DNA of 64,000 nt from Candidatus Altimarinota bacterium (GCA_028685185.1 JAQUEK010000003.1:1-64000), one strand, 5' to 3'. Numbered from the stretch's first letter, positions 53,605 to 64,000 are shown. The notes: generated by a model not told the origin, from the sequence alone. Translations and numbers: made by a program.

Positions 53605-54504
53605 ATGAAATGAAATATTATAGTTCCATCTTGGGATCTTGTCACTAATGCCAGTGTTATAAAAAAATTCAATTTTATACCTTCTTTTTTATCGACCCTA
53701 TATCTAAGCATTGTAGTATTATATCAGATAGCCTTCACTTACGTATACATATTCAATCTCAAGGATGAATTCTTCTCTTGGGCTATACAGATAGTCCATG
53801 AATGATATGTGATTGAAATCCTTATAGGTTTCGGTATGCTCTTATTCATCTATATTTTCCTGACACCGATATCAGAAGGCTGAATGATTTGCCTGATCGA
53901 TTGATTCTATAAGAAAGACGGAAATAAATATAAGGTATCCTATTGATTATCAAGATGACTTTTGAACTTCTGGCCGATCTTTGAACTTCATAACTTTATG
54001 GCATTATTCAAATTGCTTTCAATTGTGACTGCCTATATATTCTGCCTCAGGATATTCTGAGAGGATTATGCGGTGACGATAAGTGTAATATTCTTCATTT
54101 ATCTGATCTTTTCACTTATAATGAATATACTTTTCGCCTATTCGAAATTCTTCATCATCTTCGAGGAGAAATGAGTATTTGAGGCAGCTAGCCTTTCAAC
54201 AAGGATGACTTTAAATAACATGTGAGTCACATGAAAGCTTTACTTCACTTTATTTTTGGTATATATAAGAGTGGTGCTTACGATAATAATGTTTCTTATA
54301 TTTCCATTGTTGGCTTCGCTTGTTTTCGCCTATATATCTTCCCAGTTCTTCTTCATATTCTGGATAACCCTTATAATATTGATATTCATAGTATTTCTGT
54401 TGTTCATAACGCATTTCAATTCGGTTCTGGAGATTTTCATAGATTGATTATGGTATAATGCGTATACGGAAAATAGAAAGACATTCGAAATGGAAGAAAA
54501 ATAA
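53605..54504 (+). CDS. polytopic membrane protein, 299 aa
   Basis: About six membrane spans; a soluble loop near residues 100-130 (FYKKDGNKYKVSYGLSRG). It follows the solute-binding protein by 3 bp. It is not a recognisable ABC permease (no EAA loop), though its place would suit one. The layout, including SLSTRMTLNNM, recalls DUF975/YesK-like proteins only weakly. Confidence 0.72.
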
Positions 54505-54610
54505 CTCATCCGCCCTGTCGAACACCTTTACCTTATAAGGGAATGAAATAAGAAATATCATTAAATAAAAAATACTTATTTACAAAATGAATATATTCTA
54601 TATAATAAAT

Positions 54611-54661
54611 TTGCCTGTGGAACAACTTTCCTCCTTTACGTTGTTTCCAGGCATTTTTTTA
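54611..54661 (+). terminator. strong terminator
   Basis: TGCCTGTGGAACAAC pairs with GTTGTTTCCAGGCA around a 13-base loop and is followed by seven T. Confidence 0.88.
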
Positions 54662-54664
54662 TTC

Positions 54665-54692
54665 AAAAAAAACTCATTTTTAATGAGTTTTT
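54665..54692 (-). terminator. terminator of the sufU-side operon
   Basis: AAAACTCATT pairs with AATGAGTTTT; it serves the minus-strand run ending at 54691. Confidence 0.75.
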
Positions 54693-55092
54693 ATCTTATC
54701 ACATCTGTGAAATCTTCTATTATTCAATCCTTAAGATAGCTATGGATTGCATTATGGGTAGCAAGCAGTCATAATGTCGCGGCATATTTCCTCCGTGGCG
54801 ATATTTCTCATACAAGACTTTTTATATGATTCAAATCAAAATCCAAAACCTCACTTATATCTAAATCAATTATGCTTTCACCGAAAATAGAAGCGCAAGC
54901 GGTTGTAATGATCGAAGTATTTCCGATGAATGAATAATCCTTTATGATGCCGTTTTCGATTTTCAGGAATATTTCTATCGTATCACCACAAAGCCTGCTT
55001 TCCTCATTATAGCGCACGCTGAAATCTTCCATCTCAAATCTGTTTGGAGGATTTTTAGAATAGGATGTTATTATTTCACTATATAGGGCCAT
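54691..55092 (-). CDS. sufU: NifU/SufU-type Fe-S scaffold
   Basis: A 133-aa NifU_N domain protein. LCGD holds Cys35 and Asp37; TTACASIFGE holds Cys66. The usual third cysteine (KCATL region) is replaced: here it reads RRKYAATLGLL. SufU accepts sulfur from SufS for cluster assembly or acts as a zinc-bound sulfur relay. The missing Cys is notable. It is last in the sufD-sufS-exonuclease-sufU run. Confidence 0.8.
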
Positions 55093-55100
55093 GTTTTATT

Positions 55101-55715
55101 TTAAAAGTTAAAATTTTCAGGCAAATCATATTTCTCAAATTCAGGTAACAGTTTCTTTCAATAAAGGAATCTGGAAAATGCTTCAGCTTCATATTTTGCT
55201 CAATTAAGACCGTTATGTGGTCTTGGTTCCATTGGAAGTCAGACTAATCAAAGCACATAATCTAGATTCAAGGATGATTGATTATTTTTCATTGGAATCT
55301 CTATCTTATTTTTTATAAGATAACTATATGCAATTGTATGTAGATCAAGAGTTCTATAATTTCAATTTAATAATCAGAAGTTATTTACAAGCCCCATTTT
55401 ATTAGCATTTTCCTCAATGAACCGCAAATCAAAATATCACACGTTATGTCATCATATTGTCCTATCATTGATTTTATTGCTCCATTGCATGAAATTATAA
55501 ATCAGATCCAATACTGTTTGTTTTGTTCTATCTGTAACTTGTTCAATAGTAAATCAATTTACTTCAAGTGCTCTTTCTTGTATGTCAGCTCATTCATAAG
55601 CCTTACATTCACCATAGAATTGGTTTCTAGGATTTTCAAATTCAACAGCTCAAATACTCAATAAAGAACCATTATATGGATCTGCTGAAGATGTTTCAAT
55701 GTCGAGTATGATCAT
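55101..55715 (-). CDS. DnaQ-like 3'-5' exonuclease
   Basis: A 204-aa protein. MIILDIETSSADP gives motif I (D-x-E), GHNVGYFDLRFIEEN motif II with the Asp. Motif III reads PHNGLNGAKYEAE, where the Asp of H-x4-D is Gly. The domain is intact otherwise, so activity is uncertain. It is sandwiched between sufU and sufS with gaps of 8 and 13 bp. Confidence 0.75.
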
Positions 55716-55728
55716 ATTAAAATATTAA

Positions 55729-56946
55729 TTATATTTCATTTAATATCCTTTCAAAAACCTCAAAAAACCTATCGATATCCTCTTTTGTATTATAAAGATA
55801 TATGCTTGCCCTAAGTGTGGTCTTAAGATCACAATGATCCATGAATGGCTCAGCACAATGATGTCATGCCCTCACACAGATGTCATTTTCAGCAAGAATA
55901 TCCGCAATATCGGTGGGATGGATTCAATCTGCAGCAAAAGTGAAAACTCAAACTCTGTTCAGAGATTTGTCGCTTCATATCAATTTCACTTTATCCCTTA
56001 TCTTTTCGTATTTTTCAAGAAAATGATTCATAAGCATATTTTCATTTTCCTCTATTTTCTCATATCAACCTATGGATTCTATATATTCCAAAGCTTTCAA
56101 CAGACTCACAGCTCCGATTATATTAGGCGTACCAGGTTCGAATCTATGAGGAAGCCCTGAAGCTTTGAATTCATCTTTTTTTACCCAATTGATCGCTCAT
56201 CCTCATCAGAATGCTGGAATCAGTTCCTTTAAAATCTCTCTTTTTCAATATAGAACACCTATTCATGTTTCAGCCATGACTTTATGTCCTGTGAAGAATA
56301 GGAAATCACAGTCCAAATCCTGTACGTCTATCTTGAAATGAGGAATTGCCTGACTTCAATCAATGATAAACATTATATCTTTACCTGATCATCTTATGAT
56401 TTCAGATGCACCTTTAAGATCGAATATCTGTCATGTCACATTTGACACATAAGTAAGGGAAACGACTTTGACATCCGAAGTCAGCTTATTTTTCAGATCG
56501 GACAAATCAAGACCGAAGCTCTCATCGACTTTCACATAATCTATCTCTATTCATATCTCTTCCTTGAGTATCAGCCATGGGACGATATTTGCATGATGTT
56601 CGACGATTGAAAGAAGCACCTTATCTCATCTTTTCAGCATTCATGATCTTTTAAGACTCAATGAAACCATATTCAATGCATAAGTAGAATTATAGGTATA
56701 ATTGATTTCAGATGCATGCGAGGCATTTATGAATTCTTTCACCTTTTCCTTTGATTTCTCATAAAGGCTCTCCGATCTTTCAGAAAGGCTGTAGGCTCAT
56801 CTGTGGATGTTCGCATAGTCGTTTTCCATGAAATTCTTAATCCCATCTATGACATAACTAGGTTTTTGAGTACTTGCAGCATTGTCGAAAAAAACAATTC
56901 ATGGGTTATTTCTGAAAATAGGGAAGTCTGATTTGAAATCTTTCAT
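55729..56946 (-). CDS. sufS: cysteine desulfurase SufS
   Basis: A 405-aa PLP enzyme of class [12 protein letters not shown] at the N-terminus, [18 protein letters not shown] with the PLP lysine near residue 222, [13 protein letters not shown], and the active-site [12 protein letters not shown] with Cys near residue 362. It moves sulfur from cysteine to the SUF scaffold. Complete. It follows sufD by 5 bp. Confidence 0.95.
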
Positions 56947-56951
56947 TCTTA

Positions 56952-57623
56952 TTATCTTAAAATATAATCATTAAATTTTTCATGTATCTCATTCTTGAAT
57001 ATATCATCATTCAAATTTTTAAAGCATGAATCAAAAAGGCTTTCAAGCATGATCAAAACAGCATTTTCCTTATCTATTCATCTTGATCTTAAATAGAAAA
57101 GCTTCTCATCGCTTATCTTCTCGATCTTCATGCTATGGCTTGATTTTGATTCATTGGAAGCGATCTTTAATCATGGAATCGATCTTATACTTCATTTTTC
57201 TCATAGGAATATATTGTTTTGCTTTATATTTCATGATGATCATTTCACTCATTTATTTATAATGATTTTTGAATCAATTTCAATTGAATCTTCATTATTG
57301 ACAAGGCTGACCATATTTAGATTTGATTCTGAGCCATCATTTTCAATGATGGAATAAATCTTGATCTTGGTATTATTCTCGCTTCAAAGAACCAATAGAT
57401 TGATATTCGATCTGGAATTGTACTCATGGAAAATCTCCAGATCAGCCTTTGAATTGATGCACGAAAAAATATTAAGGACTGATCATTTTCAGACCGTGAT
57501 GGTTTTTATCTTCAATGAATCATCGAAAATATCCACTTGAATATTTTCTCATATCTCTATTTTTTCTGATTCGGTTCCGGAAGTGAAATAGAATCAGGAT
57601 TTGGTTATCATCATAGTTGACAT
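56952..57623 (-). CDS. sufD: SufD-like Fe-S assembly protein, short
   Basis: A 223-aa protein, roughly half of a typical SufD. It has the beta-helix core and the C-terminal SHSMKIEKISDEKLFYLRSRGI, the block conserved in SufB/SufD. SufD pairs with SufB on the SufC ATPases. The shortened N-terminus is common in small genomes but still worth noting. It leads the left SUF run. Confidence 0.82.
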
Positions 57624-57690
57624 TTTTTAAAATAAAATTATATTAGCAAAGTACAAAAACAAAAATAACAAGCAAGACTAAGGGGAATAT

Positions 57691-57840
57691 ATGATTACCA
57701 AAACATTAGCAACAACAGCTTGTGCCTTGATCATGTTTTGCCATGCAACAGTCTTAGTTTATCCAGGCTTTTCCATGCCAGTTCTTTCAGGTCTTGTCGT
57801 AAAAAGATTCTTCGAACTGGTCATAGGTAAAACATGATAA
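57691..57840 (+). CDS. small membrane protein, 49 aa, strong RBS
   Basis: A 49-aa protein with two Cys in a hydrophobic N-terminal half (TLATTACALIMFCHATVLVY) and a basic end. It has AAGGGGAAT 6-7 bp before the ATG, one of very few good Shine-Dalgarno sites here, and a strong GC-rich hairpin just after. Its glycines are GGC, GGT and GGT plus one UGA next to the stop. This looks like a well-expressed small gene. No family recognised. Confidence 0.6.
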
Positions 57841-57852
57841 ACAACCCACTCC

Positions 57853-57877
57853 ATGGGGCCTTTTCTGAAGGCCCCAT
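57853..57877 (+). terminator. GC-rich hairpin after the 49-aa gene
   Basis: ATGGGGCCTT pairs with AAGGCCCCAT around a 5-base loop; the T tract after it is interrupted. Confidence 0.75.
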
Positions 57878-57881
57878 TAAT

Positions 57882-58199
57882 TTATCCTAAATTTTCCTCA
57901 ATCCATCCGAAATAATCCTTATTTCAACCTACAATCGGCATAATGATTATTTCTGGTATATCATAGGAATGGTTTTCCTTAATGAATTTCTCTAAATTAT
58001 CATAAAGATCTGATTTTGTCTTTATTAAGAGTAAGGTTTCATTGGATTCATCAATGTTGCTTTTCCACCAATAGAAGCTATTAATACCATCAATCAGCTG
58101 TACACATGCTCAAAGTTTATTCTCCAATATCTTTTTTGCGAGTATTTTTGCATTGTCCTTATTATCTATAGAGACAAAAACTTGGATATAGTTAGTCAT
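57882..58199 (-). CDS. cutA: CutA1-family protein
   Basis: A 105-aa trimeric CutA1. KILAKKILENKLGACVQLI, SFYWWKSNIDESNETLLLIKT and SYDIPEIIIMPIVGGNKDYFGWI are the family blocks. Linked to divalent metal tolerance in E. coli, although the true role is unclear. Last gene of the sufC-sufB-hydrolase-def-cutA run. Confidence 0.93.
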
Positions 58200-58229
58200 A
58201 TGATTCAAGAATTATTTTATAAAATCCAA

Positions 58230-58757
58230 TTATTTAGAGATGATTTTCTGGTATTCCTTCTCTGTTATAATGTCTTTTGTGCTATCTAAACGATCAAGAA
58301 AAACTAATCATTCAAGATGATCATACTCATGTTGGAAAATCCTTGCAATAAATCCTTCAAATTGGCATTTCTGACTATTTCAATCCCTGTCAGTATATTC
58401 CACTTCTATGCTTTTATTTCTAGGCACCATTGCACGGACTCAAGGTATACTAAGACATCATTCCCAATCTTTCAGGATTTCATCTGAATAGTATACGATT
58501 TCCGGATTAATTATTGCAGTTGGTTCCATTTTCGGTGCATCAGGATAACGCTGGCTTGGATTAGATGCAACTATGAATATCCTTATTGATTCATAAACCT
58601 GAGGTGCAGCAATTCAGACACCATTCGAATCCTTTACTGTATTTATCATGTCATCAATTAAATCTTGAATTTCCTTATTATTTATATTTTCTACAAAGCT
58701 AGCCTTTTTTCTAAGAACTTCATGTCCCAGCTGTGATATCTGAAGAAGTTTTGTCAT
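58230..58757 (-). CDS. def: peptide deformylase
   Basis: A 175-aa metalloenzyme that removes the formyl group from nascent proteins. All three motifs are present: GVGIAAPQV near residue 47, EGCLSIPG near 100, and QHEYDHLEG near 143. Complete and normal in size. It is 10 bp downstream of the hydrolase gene. Confidence 0.95.
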
Positions 58758-58767
58758 ATATTTAAAA

Positions 58768-59337
58768 TTAACCTAATAAAAATTCCAATAATTCAGGAAA
58801 TTCTCTTGTATTCATACTCTTGAGATTGAAATGTCACATGTTATCAAAATATTTGATATCTATATTCGGTATTTTTTCAATTAATTTATCAATACTGTAT
58901 TTAATTATATCCATATCATCATTTGAGGCGAATATTTTCAACCCTTTTGTTTTTTGAATTATATTTTTATCGATTTCAAAATCAGTAAAGAAATCAAAAT
59001 CTATTTCTCTTCATGTATTTATCCATGGTGCCACAAGAGCGACTTTTCCTACTTTGACATCATTTTCAGACAGCCATTTCGCTATGAATCCGGCTCACAA
59101 GGAATGACCGACAAGAATAGTATCCTCATTGATATTCCACATTTCAAGATACCTTTTCCAGTCTTCATATTCAGGAAGATATGGCTTCGGCATTTCTGGC
59201 GTTTGAGCTAAGATATCATTAACTATAAGCTGTTTTTGAAGCCAAGGAAACCAATGACAGTTTGATTCAGAATCTCATTTTGTTCAATAATAGTCTTCTT
59301 TATATGGCATTCAATGAATGATAATCGCTGTTTTCAT
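58768..59337 (-). CDS. RBBP9/YdeN-family serine hydrolase
   Basis: A 189-aa alpha/beta hydrolase. IIIHGMPY near the N-terminus, the nucleophile elbow GHSLGAGF near residue 78, and GHFNLK near residue 170 as the His. Typical of the YdeN/RBBP9 family. Substrate unknown. It sits between sufB and def in one transcript. Confidence 0.85.
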
Positions 59338-59360
59338 AATTCTAGATTATAAGATATAAT

Positions 59361-60719
59361 TTAAACTTCTAATTCCATTCATATTATCACATTCATCTCT
59401 GCAGCATATTCCATGGGCAATTCTCTGACAACAGGACTTAGGAATCAGTTCACTATCATAGTCTTCGCCTCCTTTTCTGAGATTCAGCGTGATTCCAGAT
59501 AAAAAAGCTCCTCTTCATTTATTTTTCATGCGCTTGCTTCATGAGCTACGGTACTTGATGAATTTCAGACTTTTATCAGAGGTATCGAATCATTATCAGA
59601 TCAGTCATCGATTATGAGTCAGTCGCATTCTATGTGGGAATATGAATTTATCGCACTTTCTTTTATTTCAAGATATCATCTGTATATGGATTTTCATCCT
59701 TTAGCTGAAATTGTCTTCGATAATATCTCAGAGCTCGTATTCTCTCATATGTGTATAACCTTCGCTCATGCATCGATCATCTGACCTTCGCTTGACATCG
59801 CTATGGAGATATGACTTGAAGAACTGTTGTTTCATAGGAGTACAGAGCATGGGTAAAGCATAGTGACTCAGGCTCACAGATTTCATCATACCCATTCCAT
59901 ATGTCAATTTTCCTGAATTATCGCTCTTTTAGTATTAAGGTTATATGTATTGCTGCTCCAATTCTCGACAGACGAATATCTGAGCTTAGCATCTTTTCAT
60001 ACGTATAGTTCCACACATCATGCATGCATTGAGAATTCAGAATATTTCGGAGCGCTGCATCATTCGATATAATGAGCCAGAGATCATTCTTCCAAAACTA
60101 TTATGGTATGCTCAAATTGTCATCATGCCCTCACATTCATCCTGAAATATGCTTGCAATGGTTCTTCTAATCTGATTCATTTAGGAATAAACAGGAAAGT
60201 TCATCCGCTCCAGCATGCTCAATGCAAAGCTGCAAATTTATGATCATTACTAGGAACGGCTTTCATGAAGTATCTTTTAACAAGCTCTGGGTGATTCTTT
60301 AAAGCCAGACTCATATCTTCAAATATTATTCAGAGATCCTCTAATTCCTTTTTCAGGCTATGATATACGACTTTGCTGTCATATTGAGCTCAGACTCAAG
60401 CAAGCATCTCTTTTTCAGCTTCAGGGATTCAGAGCTTATCGAAGGTATCCTTTATCTTTTCGGGAACATTATCCCAGCTGTTCGAATCAGAAATATCCGA
60501 TGCTCTTGCATAATAATTTATCTCATCCAAATCAAGATTGCTCAGATCCGGTCAGAAAGAAGGCATTTTCATACCTTTAAATATTCCAAAGGATTTTAGC
60601 CTTGAATCCAACATCCAAGAAGGCTCGTCATTATCTTCTGAAATCTTTCTTATGATTTCTTCATTCAAACCTTTTATTATCTTGGAATATGCTATGTCTT
60701 GAGCTTCATTTAAATCCAT
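59361..60719 (-). CDS. sufB: Fe-S cluster assembly protein SufB
   Basis: A 452-aa SufB with the beta-helix core: CSAPKYSEFSMHAGCVELYV, RAIIQENGHMEWVGGNLGAGVTMLYP, and the C-terminal HEASAGKINEEELFYLESRGI. It works with SufC and SufD. Full length, unlike SufD here. It follows sufC by 10 bp. Confidence 0.95.
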
Positions 60720-60729
60720 TTTTGTAGTT

Positions 60730-61512
60730 TTATTCGCATTTTAATTCCTTATTGCAGGATTCATCCAGGTTGCAGTAAGCACAAAATCAATGTTTCTCAA
60801 TTTTTCTTATCAGCTCGATTCATCATGAATCGATAACTTCTCAATCGCTTAGCACATAAGCGAAATCCACATCCAGAATCTCTAGCAATTTGAAATTATG
60901 GGTTATGAAAATCATTGTATTATCGGGATTTTTCAGCTTTTTAAGCTCTAGCGCCACAGTTTTGAAAGCATCGATATCAAGACCTGAATCTATCTCGTCA
61001 AGGATTATATATTTAGGTTCCAATAATTTTATCTGAAGAAGCTCTATCTTCCTTTTTTCTCATCCGCTGAACCCGACATTAAGATCTCTTTCCAGGAATT
61101 CTTCAGGGATATCAAGCTCATTCAGATAAGGTATGATTTTCTTCTTGAAAAGGAAAATGCTTGCATTTTTGAATTCAGCGTCAATAGATCTCCTATACTC
61201 ATTATAGATTGTTCTCAGGAATTCGAAAAGCCTTATTCATGGTATTTCAGGGATATTCTGGAAGGATAGGAATATTCAAGCTTTGCTTATCTCATCGCTC
61301 TTTCTTGAAAGAATATCTTTTCAATCCGCTGTGATACTACCTGATATGACCTTGTATTTCGGATGTCACATTATAGTCAGTGCAAGGCTGGATTTTCAGC
61401 TACCGTTCCTTCATAGCAGAAAGTATGTCTTTCATTTTTCAAAGTCCAGATTAATGTCTTTCAATATGTTTTTCATATCTACCCTTACAGACAGATTTTT
61501 TATTTCTAGCAT
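60730..61512 (-). CDS. sufC: Fe-S assembly ATPase SufC
   Basis: A 260-aa ABC ATPase. Walker A GRNGSGKS is at residues 34-41, signature VGFSGGEKRKIELLQ near 150, Walker B YIILDEIDSGLD near 172, and THN near 200. The C-terminus carries four cysteines (HGFCAYCNLDESC...CE), an extra beyond usual SufC and a possible cluster or metal site. It leads the right SUF run. Confidence 0.93.
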
Positions 61513-61606
61513 AAAAAAATTTAAATATTAAACCTATCTTATGACATAAGACTTAAATCATTCTAATTATTAGAGATAAAAAAATGATATATGAAATTTA
61601 TGGTAA

Positions 61607-62629
61607 TTATTTTGATTTGCAGATATCTCAATATTTCTTGTTCAGATCCATATTCTTAGCAAGCCTTGCTATGGCAGATCAATCACAAGCAACAACTTTC
61701 ACGAGAGAAGATCATTGTATTGCGTCTATTTTCAGTATTTCAGATAGGGCATCGTTATATTTTCATATCATGTAGTATGATCTGTATCTGATTCTCAAAA
61801 TATCGACATTGTTAGGATCTTTTTTTATATATTCATCTGATAGCTTTATCGTTTCAGGGATCTTATTCTTAGAATATGCAGCTTTTACCATTTCTATGGT
61901 GACTGCGCTTCATGATGGGATTACAGATGTACTGGTTGATGTGGATTTTACCGTACTGGTTGATGCGGAAATGTTTGAAGAAGTGCTCGAAGCTGTACTA
62001 TCAAGCAATTTTCATCTGTACGTAGGATTCTTTACTCTTATCCTTACAGATTTCGCAAATGGATTTTTTCAGAATTTTGTGATGTAGTATTGTGTTTTGT
62101 AATCAAGTGAAAATATTCACGCAACTCTAAGATTTAGGGAAGAATCATAATTATACAGGATCTTTGTCTTGAATGCGGTAACGCCTGCCGGATTATTGAG
62201 GTCATCTATGGATATGAAAAATGCGTTCGGTTCTATGAATTCGAATAATCATATTGCAGAGTTTGAATTTAGATTGTTCTCTGAAAAAATAGTTCATGAC
62301 ATAGAGCTTATCTTTTCTATGATTTTATTGTATTTATCGACATTGGTAACTTTATCTCAATCTGTTGTGCTGTTTATTGCAGGAACTGATGGGACATTTG
62401 CCGACGTGCTGTTTTTTGAGAAATTCTCAAGCTTTGCATTTAGCTCATCAAGCGTTTTCTTAAGCTTTTCATTTTCATTCTGCAATGCGCTTATCTTTTG
62501 TATGTTATTCTGGATGCTTACGTAATATTCATTATAGGTTTTTTTGAGATCGGATAGCTCATCAGCCTTGGCTATCTCTATAAGAAACGGTATTATAGCC
62601 AGAACGGCTAGTATTTTTTTTACTTGCAT
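61607..62629 (-). CDS. exported coiled-coil/TPR-like protein
   Basis: A 340-aa exported protein. The signal peptide (residues 1-22, ends KADEL) is followed by a coiled coil (30-75), a beta domain (95-200), a Ser/Thr-rich linker (STSSNISASTSTVKSTSTS) and a C-terminal helical repeat pair (SDEYIKKDPNNVDILRIRYRSYYMIGKYNDAL) of TPR type. The layout recalls YbgF/CpoB. A role in envelope work is inference. Confidence 0.75.
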
Positions 62630-62665
62630 AATAATAGTTTTAGGAATAAATCTAAGTTTAGCATA

Positions 62666-63304
62666 CTATATCGAAAAACCTCCTGAAATCAACCTATTTT
62701 TTATGGGCTTGTATGATTTTCTGTGTATAGGTGTGACTCAGAATTCATCCAGAGCAAGCTGGTGTTTTTTTGTTCAATATCATTTATGGATTCCGAAGAA
62801 ATGTTTTTTGTATTTTTTCCCTAATTCGACCATAAGTTCATCCCTATAGACCTTTGCGATTATCGATGCTGCCTTTATCTCATCTACGAGATCATCTCAT
62901 CGGATTATATATTCGGTCTTTAACGAAGTGTTCTTGAATTTATAATTGTCATTTCAATCAACAAGTATTTTTGATATGTTTTCCTCTGACATAGAAAGGA
63001 AAAAATTTGAAATAGCCCTTTCCATAGCCATTTTATTTGCATTTCTTATGTTTATCTTGTCTATGATCTTGCTGCTTGCCTCTCAGATTCAGAAATATAC
63101 CTTTTTCTCCTTTTTAAGGTTTTTCAATTCCTCAGATATCTCTTTCCTCTTTTTTGCTGATAATTTCTTGGAATCCTTAAGTTTTCTTATGACATCAAGA
63201 TTATCATTGAATTTCGGATCGAATCAGAAAACAGCAGCAACTACGGGCCCAGCCCAGCTTCATCTTCAAGCTTCGTCTATTCAGACCATTATTTTATTTA
63301 CCAT
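62666..63304 (-). CDS. rnhB: ribonuclease HII
   Basis: A 212-aa RNase HII that cuts RNA in RNA-DNA hybrids. VGIDEAGRGSWAGPVVAA gives the DEAGRG motif, ILVDGND the second Asp, DDLVDEIKAASIIAKVYRDELM the third and HKGYGTKKH the C-terminal tyrosine region. Complete. It precedes the exported TPR-like protein gene by 36 bp. Confidence 0.95.
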
Positions 63305-63377
63305 TTTAAAAATTTATTTGAAAAAACATTTAATACCGTTAATATAACAAAAAATTTATATTCTTCAACTAAAGTTT

Positions 63378-63917
63378 ATGAGCGATATTTTCAATGAGTA
63401 CAAAAAGCAGAAATCAAGAAGGAACATTGTGATAATTTCATTAAGCCTTGTATTTGCATTAAGCATAAATGCATTCCTTTTCGATACGAATGTCTGAAAG
63501 AAGATACAGACCTCAGTAAGGAACTATGATGATACATCCAAGGAAGAAGTGAAGAAAGATCTATATTTCGAATCTACATGAAGTTGAACTGATATCCTAG
63601 AGCTTAAAGCATGAACAAGCTTTTCTAAAGCAGATAGTCTGAACCTTTCAATCCTACTTAATCCTGAAGTCCTTAAATTAGCGGATTTCACATCTGATGA
63701 TAAGGATGTTCAGATAACAAAGATTGCAAATGATCCAGGAGTTTTTAATTTCACGATAAAATTCAAGGATCCTCAGGATATAAAATCATGAGATGTTCTG
63801 GCTAAGCTTCTGCTTAACAGACTGAAGCAGGAAAATACAAGCATCAATCTTGCTCAGACAATGTTTATAAGTGAAGGAAAGACATATGAGCTTACCAATG
63901 AATCAATGGATTACTAA
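63378..63917 (+). CDS. anchored protein with cohesin-like domain
   Basis: A 179-aa protein: basic N-terminus, one span (residues 17-36), then a beta-rich domain (TDILELKAGTSFSKADSLNLSILLNPEVLKL in its core, then KSGDVLAKLLLNRL). The domain pattern resembles cohesin/pilus-accessory modules seen in CPR surface proteins. Assignment is weak. Own terminator follows. Confidence 0.65.
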
Positions 63918-63930
63918 AAAATCCGAAAAT

Positions 63931-63968
63931 AAAAATCCGATTTATTATTAAAATCGGATTTTTTTTTA
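63931..63968 (+). terminator. terminator
   Basis: AAAATCCGATTT pairs with AAATCGGATTTT, followed by a run of T. Confidence 0.85.
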
Positions 63969-64000
63969 TTTTTATTTTGGTTGTTTTTTAAAATTTTTGT

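Overview
The window reads sensibly only if UGA is a glycine codon (genetic code 25). With the standard code almost every gene breaks at internal UGAs. With UGA = Gly, long intact proteins appear, and UGA falls on invariant glycines: the P-loops of PilT, RecF and SufC, the ATPase signature of DnaK, and the Gly-rich tail of GroEL. The gene for the matching tRNA is here too: a tRNA with anticodon UCA and glycine-type acceptor bases at 31908-31986. This code, the AT-rich composition, the dense short operons and the lack of Shine-Dalgarno sites before most genes point to a Patescibacteria (CPR) bacterium of the Absconditabacteria (SR1) / Gracilibacteria (BD1-5) group. I cannot decide between the two from this window.

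Layout, left to right. 0.1-5.4 kb: small envelope and unknown genes, mostly on the minus strand, with tRNA-Cys; one plus-strand gene looks frameshifted. 5.4-8.9 kb: gatC-recF, a wall-anchored surface protein and a cold-shock protein. 9-13.2 kb: dus, a glycosyltransferase-like fragment, two unknown proteins (one followed by an in-frame coding tail beyond its TAA) and an orphan encapsulin-type ferritin. 13.3-18.5 kb: exonuclease-dnaK, facing a caspase-like peptidase and lysS. 18.6-23.8 kb: an N-truncated TPM/YgcG remnant, an HD hydrolase, groES-groEL behind a CIRCE-overlapped promoter, pth and three small genes. 23.8-30.3 kb: a regulator-like Nudix/NrtR protein, a 396-bp intergenic region with a duplicated promoter/leader block, a 798-aa unknown protein, two membrane proteins and a DUF4153-like protein. 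30.4-33.7 kb: a type I restriction-like nuclease, a partial tRNA duplication, tRNA-Arg, tRNA-Gly(UCA) and a zinc metallopeptidase. 33.8-37.4 kb: elp3-PHP hydrolase facing grpE. 37.5-45.7 kb: pilT, a cyclic-nucleotide-binding protein, a TraG/HerA-type ATPase, hsp20, two envelope proteins, rsmA and malic enzyme. 45.7-50.7 kb: RNase J, an HExxH peptidase and a tandem set of four VirB2-like pilin-type proteins. 50.8-54.5 kb: secG, a family 5 solute-binding protein and a membrane protein. 54.7-63.3 kb: a split SUF iron-sulfur system with def, cutA and rnhB between and around its genes.

Themes. Protein quality control is strong but scattered (dnaK, grpE, groESL, hsp20), with HrcA-type control visible only at groESL. 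Iron handling combines SUF with a lone EncFtn. Surface machinery (PilT, the TraG-like ATPase, the VirB2-like array, secreted Cys-rich and anchored proteins) fits a host-attached lifestyle, which is inference. Convergent gene pairs are separated by long perfect palindromes that act as two-way terminators. Stop codons are TAA or TAG only.
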